Shown here piece by piece: positions 1 to 6,391 of a DNA stretch of 9,408 nucleotides. The stretch covers positions 1 to 9,408 of the forward strand of contig CAIYQH010000293.1 of assembly GCA_903928285.1 (NCBI GenBank), read 5' to 3'. Within the stretch, counting starts at the first letter, position 1; every line of letters begins with the position of its first letter. The notes under the pieces were generated by a model, which saw only the letters and a list, made by a program, of their open reading frames with translations, searched no databases and was not told where the DNA came from. Both the position numbers and the translations under genes were made by a program. The DNA comes from an uncultured Bacteroidales bacterium. GTDB taxonomy: Bacteria; Bacteroidota; Bacteroidia; Bacteroidales; FEN-979.

Positions 1-323
1 CCATCTATTATTTCAACCGGCACGCCGGCATTATTTTTCATTTTCCGGGCACCATGAAGAACCAGGATCAGATGAACATGATTCGGCATGATCACATATT
101 CCTCAACCACCGCCTGACTAAAATGTTTGGATATCTGGTCCAGAAAAAAATCTGCCAACCGACCCGTTTCATTCAGGATCATCTTCCCGTTAACAACCTT
201 CCCAAAATAATGCTGATGGTTTTTCGTGCATATGGTTATAAAATATAGACCTTCGCTGGTATAGTCGTATCCTTTCAACCAAAATGAATGACGATGATGA
301 TATCCGGAATTGCTGTTTTTCAT
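1..323 (-). CDS. REP-associated tyrosine transposase (RAYT / Y1_Tnp, IS200-like), 5' part, runs off left edge
   Basis: An open frame starts at the ATG at 323 and stays open to the window edge, giving 107 codons with no stop in view. The translation has the hallmarks of the RAYT branch of HUH/Y1 transposases. Near the N-terminus it reads WLKGYDYTSEGLYFITICT (about residues 15-33), then an HYFGKVVNGKMILNETGRL block (about 38-56). The metal-binding HUH motif sits in VIMPNHVHLILVL (about 77-89). The catalytic tyrosine and C-terminal part lie beyond position 1. In characterised systems RAYTs are single-copy, domesticated relatives of IS200/IS605 transposases that nick and mobilise short palindromic REP elements. 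Whether this one is intact cannot be judged. It is on the same strand as comM, with 78 bases between its start and the comM stop. A 64-codon frame on the opposite strand within it is a shadow. Confidence 0.9.
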   Translation of the reverse strand, partial: MKNSNSGYHHRHSFWLKGYDYTSEGLYFITICTKNHQHYFGKVVNGKMILNETGRLADFFLDQISKHFSQAVVEEYVIMPNHVHLILVLHGARKMKNNAGVPVEIID

Positions 324-401
324 GTTTCACCCGGGGTCGTTTCATTCGCAATCAAATACAATACAGGGTTATGTTGGATTAATTGAGGATCCTGTTAACC
401 A

Positions 402-1940
402 TCACCTCCCCCAGCTATCCCTGTCGAGTGACCGGTAGCTGATCGCCTCGGCCAGGTGTTCGAGCCTTATCTCGGCGCATTGATCGAGGTCGGCGATGGT
501 GCGGGATACCTTCAGGATACGGTCGTAGGCACGGGCGGAAAGGCCCAGTTTATCCATGGCCGTTTTCAGCAGCAGGTTGCCCGTCTCTCCGAGGCTGCAA
601 ACCTGCCGCAGCATGGAGGAAGGGAGTTGCGAATTACAGTAGATGCCCGTCAAACCTTCGAAACGCCTCTCCTGGATCTGCCTGGCCGCGATCACCCTGG
701 TGCGGATCATCTCGCTCCGTTCGGAGGGCCGGCTATCGCTGAGTTTCTTAAAATCGACAGGAACAACCTCGATGTGCAGGTCGATCCTGTCGAACAGCGG
801 ACCTGAAATACGGTTGATGTATTTCTTCACCTCCCCCGCCCCGCACTGGCAATCCATCGTGGGATGGTTATAATAACCGCAGGGGCAGGGATTCATGGCG
901 GCGACGAGCATGAAACTGGCCGGGTATTCAATGGTCATTTTTGCCCGGGAGATGGTTACCACCCTGTCCTCCATGGGCTGCCTGAGCACCTCGAGCACCG
1001 TCCGTTTGAATTCGGGCAGCTCATCGAGGAATAACACGCCGTTGTGGGCCATTGAAATTTCGCCCGGCTGGGGAATACTGCCGCCCCCGACGAGGGCCAT
1101 GTTCGAAACCGTATGATGAGGAGCCCTGAAGGGACGCGTGGATACGAGTGACCGGTTGCTACCCAGCTTCCCGGCGACCGAGTGAATTTTGGTCGTCTCC
1201 AGCGCCTCGTGCAGGTTCAGTGGCGGCAGGATGGAGGGCAACCGCTTGGCAAGCATCGTCTTGCCCGCCCCCGGCGGACCGATCAGGATCACGTTATGCC
1301 CCCCGGCGGCGGCGATCTCCAGCGCCCGCTTGATATTTTCCTGGCCGCGCACATCGGCGAAGTCGAACTCAGTGCGCGACGATGAAACCGCGGAATCTTC
1401 AGGCTCACGCATGCGAACAGGCGTGAGAACCTCCGTCTCATTGAAAAAGGCGATCACCTCCGGCAACGACGCAATGCCGTATACATCGAGTTCGCACACA
1501 ATCGCTGCCTCCTGCGCATTCTGGACCGGGATCAGGATCCCCTTGAAGCCACGCCGGTGCGCCTCGATGGCGATGGGCAGGGCCCCCTTGATGGGCAGCA
1601 GTCCACCGTCGAGCGAAAGTTCCCCCATGATCATGTATTGTTCCAGCCTGTCGGTTTTAATCACCCCGTTGGCCGCCAGGATCCCGATGGCGATGGTCAG
1701 GTCGTAGGATGAACCCTCTTTACGGATGTCGGCCGGGGCCATGTTGATGATGATCTTCTTCCCGGGAATTTTGTAGCCGTTGTTGCGTAACGCCGACTCG
1801 ATGCGCTGATGGCTCTCTTTCACCGCATTGTCGGGCAGGCCGACCATGAAAAACTGGATTCCCTGGTCCATGTAAACCTCAACGGTGATCATAATGGCCT
1901 GGATGCCGAAAACGGCGCTGCCGAATGTCTTTACCAGCAT
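402..1940 (-). CDS. comM: YifB/ComM family Mg-chelatase-like AAA+ ATPase
   Basis: The 512-residue product is full length for the YifB/ComM family (about 500-510). Residues 1-170 form the N-terminal ChlI/Lon-S5-like domain. The AAA+ module follows, with Walker A GPPGAGKT (221-228), Walker B VLFLDELPEF (302-311), sensor-1 region AAMNPCPCGYY (347-357) and the family block SGPLFDRIDLHIEV (379-392). The C-terminal Mg_chelatase_C helical part includes LSARAYDRILKVSRTIADL (467-485). Two CxC pairs (Cys352/354 and Cys364/366) are typical of the family and may bind metal. Haemophilus and Vibrio ComM is a hexameric branch-migration helicase that helps integrate DNA during natural transformation. The protein is widespread, including in species not known to be competent, so that role is only inferred here. 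The ATG at 1940 has no clear Shine-Dalgarno. The gene lies 133 bases downstream of gldB, and the gap is filled with hairpins. Confidence 0.93.
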   Translation of the reverse strand: MLVKTFGSAVFGIQAIMITVEVYMDQGIQFFMVGLPDNAVKESHQRIESALRNNGYKIPGKKIIINMAPADIRKEGSSYDLTIAIGILAANGVIKTDRLEQYMIMGELSLDGGLLPIKGALPIAIEAHRRGFKGILIPVQNAQEAAIVCELDVYGIASLPEVIAFFNETEVLTPVRMREPEDSAVSSSRTEFDFADVRGQENIKRALEIAAAGGHNVILIGPPGAGKTMLAKRLPSILPPLNLHEALETTKIHSVAGKLGSNRSLVSTRPFRAPHHTVSNMALVGGGSIPQPGEISMAHNGVLFLDELPEFKRTVLEVLRQPMEDRVVTISRAKMTIEYPASFMLVAAMNPCPCGYYNHPTMDCQCGAGEVKKYINRISGPLFDRIDLHIEVVPVDFKKLSDSRPSERSEMIRTRVIAARQIQERRFEGLTGIYCNSQLPSSMLRQVCSLGETGNLLLKTAMDKLGLSARAYDRILKVSRTIADLDQCAEIRLEHLAEAISYRSLDRDSWGR

Positions 1941-2008
1941 GATAAGCTTTTATTACTTAATCAGCTTTGAAGGCAAAAAGTAATATGAAAAATGATAAAA
2001 GTTATTAA

Positions 2009-2021
2009 CAACTGGTAGTTG
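2009..2021. repeat. Small inverted repeat (CAACT-GGT-AGTTG)
   Basis: Five-base arms CAACT (2009-2013) and AGTTG (2017-2021) flank a 3-base loop. It shares bases 2018-2021 with the large palindrome to its right, so the two structures cannot both form fully in one strand. It is the leftmost of three tiled inverted repeats between gldB and comM. Confidence 0.6.
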
Positions 2022-2045
2022 ACACGGCATGCATGCCGTGTCAAC
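2018..2045. repeat. Perfect 28-bp palindrome centred on GCATGC
   Basis: The half-site GTTGACACGGCATG is followed directly by its exact reverse complement, with the axis between 2031 and 2032. There is no spacer, so a cruciform or RNA hairpin would fold back through the central bases. It lies in non-coding DNA between two same-strand genes. On the minus (transcribed) strand the downstream bases are only moderately T-rich and there is no immediate U tract, so it is not a textbook intrinsic terminator. A dispersed REP-like palindrome is an alternative reading, given the RAYT gene about 1.7 kb away. That link is inference. Confidence 0.85.
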
Positions 2046-2074
2046 CGGTTAGGCGCGGCTATCGCCTTACCGGT
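2044..2074 (-). terminator. Hairpin immediately 3' of gldB (possible terminator or REP-like arm)
   Basis: The arms ACCGGTTAGGCG (2044-2055) and CGCCTTACCGGT (2063-2074) pair at 11 of 12 positions around a 7-base loop. The right arm includes the last base of the gldB TAA stop (2076-2074), so on the gldB transcript the stem begins at the stop codon. No run of U follows the stem directly; the next element is the 28-bp palindrome. It could slow or end gldB transcription, protect the 3' end, or be part of a composite repeat. Confidence 0.5.
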
Positions 2075-3084
2075 TATTTTTCAGGTTTATAACCCGAGGT
2101 GGTAAGAATTTTCTGGGCATCTTTTTCTTTCATCAGCTGCTGCAGGGAAACGCCAGGCTGGTTTTCCATATACCGCCTGATGATCTGCCAGCCAAGCCAT
2201 TCGCCAAGCCGGGGAGGAGCCTCTTTTGAAAATTCGGCGGTAAATGGGCCGTCGGCCATAAAAGCGCGGATCAACTTCCCGTCGGTGGCATACAGCATCC
2301 TGTTCTCAATAATGGCAGCCCATACGTGCGCTTCATTCTTAACGATCCAGTCGTACTGGGCCTGCGTATAACCGATTTTGAAGCGGTCGCCTGCCGCCGG
2401 GATCATGGCATCGATGAAAAACAGGCGCTTGCCTGCCTCCACCATCTGCTCCAGCATGGTGTTGCCCGGCAACTGTTCAGGATCTGTAACGGTTGACAAT
2501 ACCTTCATGCAATCGGGTAGGATATTTTCGGGATTCATCCTGAGGATACGGTAGTTTGGCAGTCCGTCGGAGACGTAAGGTTTAAAATCCTTTCCCAGGT
2601 AGTTGTCCAACCCGATCAGCAGCACGGTATCGGCAAACTGGATGGGAAAATCATAATCCCCCCCGGAGATATAGGCATAGGCCCTGGGTATTTTTGCACC
2701 GGGATAATAATAGAGGAAATGTCGGAAGGCATCGGTCAGATCATGCTCCAGCTGGCGAATATCGGCATAACGGCCGGCTACGGCTGCCTGGAAAGCAACG
2801 GTGCGCGGGTTTTCAAGATAGGCTCTCATTTCATCCAACTTGCCCGCATCGTTCAGGTCGGTGCCCAGGAAAAAACGGTAGGATGGTTTCAGCGCCTCCA
2901 GATCGTGCTGCAACCGCCCGGGGTGAACCCTGAACAGGTCAAGATCGTATCGGTGAATCCTGATTTCAGGCAGACTTGTTTTTGAAATATCCACATCCAA
3001 CCGGTGTTTTGCCGGACCGCATCCTGAAAACAGAGCCATGTTCAACAAGGCAATAAAGAGGAAAACCCGTTTCAATAAAATCAT
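2074..3084 (-). CDS. gldB: GldB-like gliding-motility lipoprotein
   Basis: The 336-residue product starts with a lipoprotein signal: a basic N-terminus (MILLKR), a hydrophobic stretch (7-19) and a lipobox-like LFSGC with Cys22 as the likely lipidated residue. Phe at -3 is less usual but is seen in Bacteroidota. The mature part resembles GldB, with IRIHRYDLDLF (about 41-51), DLEALKPSYRFFLG near residue 61, LGKDFKPYVSDGLPNY in the middle, and a C-terminal LGEWLGWQIIRRYMENQP segment. GldB in Flavobacterium johnsoniae is a cell-envelope lipoprotein of about this size needed for gliding. Homologues are common in Bacteroidota that do not glide, so gliding cannot be concluded. A TACCTTTG -7 box at 3116-3123 (-) would give a leader of about 25 bases. 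A hairpin cluster follows the stop. Identification rests on recalled family motifs. Confidence 0.85.
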   Translation of the reverse strand: MILLKRVFLFIALLNMALFSGCGPAKHRLDVDISKTSLPEIRIHRYDLDLFRVHPGRLQHDLEALKPSYRFFLGTDLNDAGKLDEMRAYLENPRTVAFQAAVAGRYADIRQLEHDLTDAFRHFLYYYPGAKIPRAYAYISGGDYDFPIQFADTVLLIGLDNYLGKDFKPYVSDGLPNYRILRMNPENILPDCMKVLSTVTDPEQLPGNTMLEQMVEAGKRLFFIDAMIPAAGDRFKIGYTQAQYDWIVKNEAHVWAAIIENRMLYATDGKLIRAFMADGPFTAEFSKEAPPRLGEWLGWQIIRRYMENQPGVSLQQLMKEKDAQKILTTSGYKPEK

Positions 3085-3115
3085 ATCTTGTCAGTTAAAT
3101 GATGAACATCACCGG

Positions 3116-3123
3116 CAAAGGTA
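3116..3123 (-). promoter_or_regulatory. Candidate -7 box of the gldB promoter (TACCTTTG)
   Basis: Read on the minus strand, 3123-3116 is TACCTTTG and matches the Bacteroidota -7 consensus TAnnTTTG. It is about 31 bases upstream of the gldB ATG. No convincing -33 TTTG lies at the usual 19-20 base distance, so only half of the promoter is supported. Confidence 0.5.
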
Positions 3124-3131
3124 AACCACGA

Positions 3132-3170
3132 TGACACAATGAAGGCACAATGAAGGCACAATGAACACAA
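3132..3170. repeat. Short direct repeat, unit TGAAGGCACAA
   Basis: Two exact 11-bp copies of TGAAGGCACAA (3140-3150 and 3151-3161) are flanked by shortened variants, TGACACAA (3132-3139) and TGAACACAA (3162-3170). The array sits in non-coding DNA just upstream of the candidate gldB -7 box, where a -33 element and any activator site would be expected. Unit lengths of 8, 11, 11 and 9 do not preserve a reading frame. Confidence 0.8.
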
Positions 3171-3342
3171 GGGAAACATTATATCATCCTGAAACCAATC
3201 AGACCAGTTGCCAAGGCCAGCCAGCGAAAGGCAAAGGTAATCGTTCGACGCAAAAAAAGCTCCCTGGTGTCAAACGAAAATCATGGTTGATTATTTTTGG
3301 ATAAAATTATGAAGATTCATCCCCTGTTGGGTGATTAATCCC

Positions 3343-3350
3343 TATTTTTG
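3343..3350 (+). promoter_or_regulatory. Candidate -7 box for the PorT-family/nadE operon (TATTTTTG)
   Basis: TATTTTTG fits TAnnTTTG and lies 124 bases upstream of the PorT-family ATG. The nearest TTG (3327-3329) is only 13 bases upstream rather than 19-20, so the promoter is weakly supported. An identical TATTTTTG at 3292-3299 is an alternative. Confidence 0.35.
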
Positions 3351-3474
3351 TTCGTCGTTTCGTTGGTATAGCTGCGGCTGCCTGTAAAGCAGTGTCATTG
3401 CAGGTAACTGAAAATTGAACTTGTCTCCGGGACTTTCGTAGCTTACACCTGACAAAAAAAATTAACGCTATCGT

Positions 3475-4170
3475 ATGAAAAGAATATTCGTTTTATTTTG
3501 TATTTCCCTGTTGTTGGTCTCTGCCAGTGAAGTTTTCAGCCAAAAGAGTTACCCGTTCAAACTGGGGCTGAAGGTCTCGCCCAACATAGGCTGGATGAGC
3601 CCGGGAACCAAAGATTATGCCGCCAACGGGGCTGCCATCGGGGCTACGGTCGGCTTTGTCGGGGATTTCTATTTTGCGCCGAATTACGCCATCTCGTCGG
3701 GTTTTAATTTCCAGTTCCTCAATGGCAATCTCAAATATCCCGACAGCCGTGAGGTAAACAAGGCAACTGTTGACGGCCAGGTAAACCGTAAATATAACTT
3801 CCTCTACCTGGAGATCCCGCTGATGATCAAGATGCAGACCAAGACTTTTGGCAAGGTCTCCTATTTTGGCCAGATGGGCTTTGGCACCGCCTTCAGGCTC
3901 AAGGCAAGCTATAAGGAAAAGTTCTATCCGGCCCAGGGTCTTGAAGTCGACCAGCAGGACAACCTGACCGACAGCACCTCGCTGATCCGCGAATCTATCA
4001 TCATCGGCATTGGCTGCGAATATCACGTGGATGAATCCACCAGGCTCTTCTTCAGCCTCAACTATTCAAACTCGCTCAACAACGTGCTTTCGGGTATCAA
4101 CCATGCGTCGCACCTTAATGAAAAAAGTATGCTGAATTTTGCCGAACTCACCGTTGGTATCCTGTTTTAA
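3475..4170 (+). CDS. PorT-family outer-membrane beta-barrel protein
   Basis: The 231-residue product starts with a Sec signal peptide: MKR, a hydrophobic core at 4-17, and probable cleavage after FS at 22 to leave Gln23. The rest is an alternating amphipathic beta pattern typical of the 8-stranded Bacteroidota barrel family (OMP_b-brl_2/PorT-like). Examples are FKLGLKVSPNIGW (28-40), IGATVGFVGDFYFAPNYAIS (about 55-74), YNFLYLEIPLMIK, and the C-terminal LNFAELTVGILF. The protein ends in Phe, as outer-membrane proteins usually do for recognition by BamA. PorT itself is needed for type IX secretion in Porphyromonas gingivalis, but the family is broad and many members have no known role. I therefore give no gene symbol. 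The stop is 9 bases before the nadE ATG, so the two are probably cotranscribed. A 177-codon frame on the opposite strand is a shadow. Confidence 0.87.
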   Translation: MKRIFVLFCISLLLVSASEVFSQKSYPFKLGLKVSPNIGWMSPGTKDYAANGAAIGATVGFVGDFYFAPNYAISSGFNFQFLNGNLKYPDSREVNKATVDGQVNRKYNFLYLEIPLMIKMQTKTFGKVSYFGQMGFGTAFRLKASYKEKFYPAQGLEVDQQDNLTDSTSLIRESIIIGIGCEYHVDESTRLFFSLNYSNSLNNVLSGINHASHLNEKSMLNFAELTVGILF

Positions 4171-4179
4171 CGGATCATC

Positions 4180-5874
4180 ATGAAGATAGCCCTGGCACAG
4201 CTGAACTACCATGTGGGGGATTTCGGCAACAATGTTGCACGGATTACAGAAACCATTGCGAAGGCGAAGGAAGCAAAAGCCGACCTGGTGGTATTTGCCG
4301 AACTCTCGGTTTGCGGCTATCCCCCCCGTGATTTCCTTGAATTCGGCGACTTCATCCATCGCTGTGAGGAGGCCGTAGCAACCATTGCCTCGCATTGCCA
4401 CGGCATTGCCGCGATCGTTGGCACACCGACCCTGAACCCGGCCCCCAAGGGCAAACCCCTTTACAATACGGCCTGTTTCCTGGCCGATGGAACGGTGATG
4501 GCCATGACCCATAAAACCCTCCTTCCCAATTATGATGTATTCGATGAATACCGTTATTTTGAACCCAACAGGCTGCCTCCCTCCATCATTGAATACAAGG
4601 GGTTCCGGCTGGCTGTCACCATCTGTGAAGATCTCTGGAACATCGCCGATGACCCGCTCTATATCCGCAATCCCATGGAAGAGCTGGCCGGCCTGGCGCC
4701 CGATATCATCCTCAACATCGCCGCATCCCCCTTCAACTACAACCAGCCATTAATCAGGCAGGATATCCTGTCGAAAAACGCGACAACCTTCAACCTGTCC
4801 CTGGTTTATGTCAACCAGGTGGGTGGGCAGACCGAACTGATCTTCGACGGCGGCTCGATGGTGGTTGATTCAACAGGGTTGATCGTGGCAAAACTGAAGG
4901 AATTTGAGGAGGATCTCCTTTACCATGAATTCAGGAAGACTAATACCACGATTAACAGGGGAGCAGGCATCCCTGCGGCCCACGCAACTGCTGATTCTGC
5001 CAAAGCCTTCTCCCGCAGCCTTCTTACCCCTGAAACCACCCGCCTTATCTATCACGCCCTCATCCTGGGCATCCGCGACTATTTCGGAAAACTGGGATTT
5101 TCAAAGGCGATCCTAGGGTTGTCGGGCGGGATCGATTCGGCCGTAACCCTGGTACTGGCCGCGGAGGCGCTGGGTAACAGCAATGTGAAGGCAGTGCTGC
5201 TCCCTTCGCAGTTCTCATCAGATCACAGTATCAGCGATGCCCGGGAACTGGCTGAAAACCTGCAGGTGCCTTACGAGATCATCCCGATTGAAAAGGCTTA
5301 CCAGTCGTTTGAAACGACCCTGCAGCCGCAGTTCGAAGGACTTCCCTTCAACATCGCCGAGGAGAACCTCCAGGCACGCATCCGCGGGGTGATCCTGATG
5401 GCATTATCCAATAAATTCGGTTATATCCTGCTCAACACCTCCAACAAAAGCGAGGCTGCCGTGGGTTATGGCACACTCTATGGCGACATGTGCGGTGGAC
5501 TGTCGGTGCTGGGCGACGTGTATAAGATACAGGTATACGAACTGGCACGGTTCATCAACCGGGATACCGAGATCATCCCTGTCCATACGATTGAGAAACC
5601 CCCCTCCGCTGAACTGCGGCCGGAGCAGAAAGATTCAGACTCACTTCCCGAATATGCCATCCTGGACGAGATCCTCTTCAAATACATCGAACTGAGGAGA
5701 GGTCCCGGGGAGCTTATTGGGGAAGGATTTGACGAAACCACGGTCCGGCGGGTGCTGAAAATGGTCAACACCAATGAATACAAGCGGGCGCAAACCCCGC
5801 CGATACTGCGCATTTCGCCAAAAGCCTTCGGAATGGGCCGCAGGATGCCTATTGTAGGCAAATACCTCTCCTGA
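4180..5874 (+). CDS. nadE: Glutamine-dependent NAD+ synthetase
   Basis: The 564-residue product catalyses the last step of NAD+ synthesis: ATP-dependent amidation of nicotinic acid adenine dinucleotide, with ammonia taken from glutamine. Residues 1-260 form the nitrilase-type glutaminase domain with its Glu-Lys-Cys triad at Glu41 (FAELSVCGYPP), Lys112 (THKTLLPNYDVFDE) and Cys149 (TICEDLW). Residues about 285-564 form the NAD synthetase domain. It has the pyrophosphate loop LSGGIDS (314-320), ENLQARIRG (395-403), NTSNKSE (419-425), GYGTLYGDMCGG (429-440) and KPPSAELRPEQKDSDSLPEY (473-492). Every catalytic motif looks intact and the length is normal. It starts 9 bases after the PorT-family stop with no clear Shine-Dalgarno. 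In F. johnsoniae nadE is likewise near gldB and gldC (recalled). The gene converges on a NifU-domain gene with 5 bases between stops. Confidence 0.97.
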   Translation: MKIALAQLNYHVGDFGNNVARITETIAKAKEAKADLVVFAELSVCGYPPRDFLEFGDFIHRCEEAVATIASHCHGIAAIVGTPTLNPAPKGKPLYNTACFLADGTVMAMTHKTLLPNYDVFDEYRYFEPNRLPPSIIEYKGFRLAVTICEDLWNIADDPLYIRNPMEELAGLAPDIILNIAASPFNYNQPLIRQDILSKNATTFNLSLVYVNQVGGQTELIFDGGSMVVDSTGLIVAKLKEFEEDLLYHEFRKTNTTINRGAGIPAAHATADSAKAFSRSLLTPETTRLIYHALILGIRDYFGKLGFSKAILGLSGGIDSAVTLVLAAEALGNSNVKAVLLPSQFSSDHSISDARELAENLQVPYEIIPIEKAYQSFETTLQPQFEGLPFNIAEENLQARIRGVILMALSNKFGYILLNTSNKSEAAVGYGTLYGDMCGGLSVLGDVYKIQVYELARFINRDTEIIPVHTIEKPPSAELRPEQKDSDSLPEYAILDEILFKYIELRRGPGELIGEGFDETTVRRVLKMVNTNEYKRAQTPPILRISPKAFGMGRRMPIVGKYLS

Positions 5875-5879
5875 TCCCC

Positions 5880-6128
5880 CTATTCTGCCAGTACCGATTC
5901 CACTGATTTGATCTCGGGAAGTGCGCGGATTACGGCGGCTTCGATTCCGTTTTTCAGGGTCATCTGGCTGTGGGGGCAATTTCCGCACATGCCGAGAAGC
6001 CTGATATTTACAGTATTGTCGTCGGTCAGGTTCACATATTCCACATCCCCGCCATCGGCCTGGAGGTAGGGACGGATCTGCTCAATTACATTTTTTACTT
6101 TGGATTCAAGTTCTGTGTTTGCAACCAT
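5880..6128 (-). CDS. NifU C-terminal-domain (Nfu-type) Fe-S scaffold/carrier protein
   Basis: The 82-residue product is a stand-alone NifU_C domain. The N-terminal helix VKNVIEQIRPYLQADGGDVEYV (residues 11-32) is characteristic. The CxxC motif lies in MCGNCPHSQMTLKNGIE (Cys48 and Cys51), where two subunits together normally hold a [4Fe-4S] cluster for delivery to target enzymes. Length and motif are complete for the short Nfu class. The ATG at 6128 directly precedes the conserved helix, and no longer start is apparent. Upstream on the same strand is mrp, separated by 263 bases, and the two functions match (cluster carrier plus carrier ATPase). Downstream it converges on nadE with only 5 bases between stop codons, leaving no room for separate terminators. 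Confidence 0.93.
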   Translation of the reverse strand: MVANTELESKVKNVIEQIRPYLQADGGDVEYVNLTDDNTVNIRLLGMCGNCPHSQMTLKNGIEAAVIRALPEIKSVESVLAE

Positions 6129-6391
6129 GGTTTAACTTATTGAATGAATGATTGGGGTTGATTGAATTTTACAATTTTAAGGTTTTCACAATAATAACAA
6201 AAAATTTCATCCTTTGATAATTCTCCGGATGTCGTCCTGACAAGGTTCTTTATCAATTGGAACCCATCAATTTTTACCCAGAATGTTAAACTGTTTTTGA
6301 TCAGGAAACATTCGTTTGCTTAAAGAAGACAGCATCGAATTTAATCCATTGACATCTATGGAAATGACTCCCAATAATCAACAAAATTTTG
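6129..6391. other. A/T-rich intergenic region between mrp and the NifU-domain gene
   Basis: This 263-base stretch contains no protein-like open frame. A perfect A/T-rich palindrome, AACAAAATTTTGTT (6380-6393), overlaps the mrp stop codon. It lacks the GC-rich stem of an ordinary terminator. No clear TAnnTTTG box for the NifU-domain gene was found, so whether that gene has its own promoter or is read through from mrp is unresolved. Confidence 0.5.

Larger units (their letters stand above)
3085..3474. other. 390-base intergenic region between divergent gldB and PorT-family genes
   Basis: No open frame here has protein-like features on either strand. The region holds the candidate gldB -7 box (3116-3123, -) and the 11-bp direct repeats (3132-3170). 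A second copy of GGCAAAGGTAA lies at 3230-3240 (first at 3114-3124), giving another minus-strand TACCTTTG. Two plus-strand TATTTTTG motifs (3292-3299 and 3343-3350) could be -7 boxes for the rightward operon, although neither has a -33 box at normal spacing. If the 3343 box is used, the PorT-family mRNA would have a leader of roughly 115-120 bases with a small CTGC/GCAG hairpin (3378-3392). No known riboswitch is recognised. Confidence 0.6.

Noticed and set aside
1189..1707. 172-codon open frame opposite comM.
   Set aside because: It is antisense to a fully conserved gene, Ser/Arg/Pro-rich and without domain motifs; this is a shadow of GC-biased codon use.
3350..3435. tRNA-Tyr-like element: the CTGC-CTGTAAA-GCAG hairpin has a proper Tyr anticodon loop (GTA at 3383-3385).
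   Set aside because: No acceptor stem pairs across the expected ends and no GGTTCGAATCC-like T-arm follows, so only the anticodon arm resembles a tRNA.
3493..4026. 177-codon open frame opposite the PorT-family gene.
   Set aside because: The sense strand has a signal peptide, barrel pattern and C-terminal Phe. The antisense product has no recognisable features.
4066..4512. 148-codon open frame opposite the PorT-family/nadE junction.
   Set aside because: It spans two real genes and their short gap on the other strand and shows no protein-like motifs.
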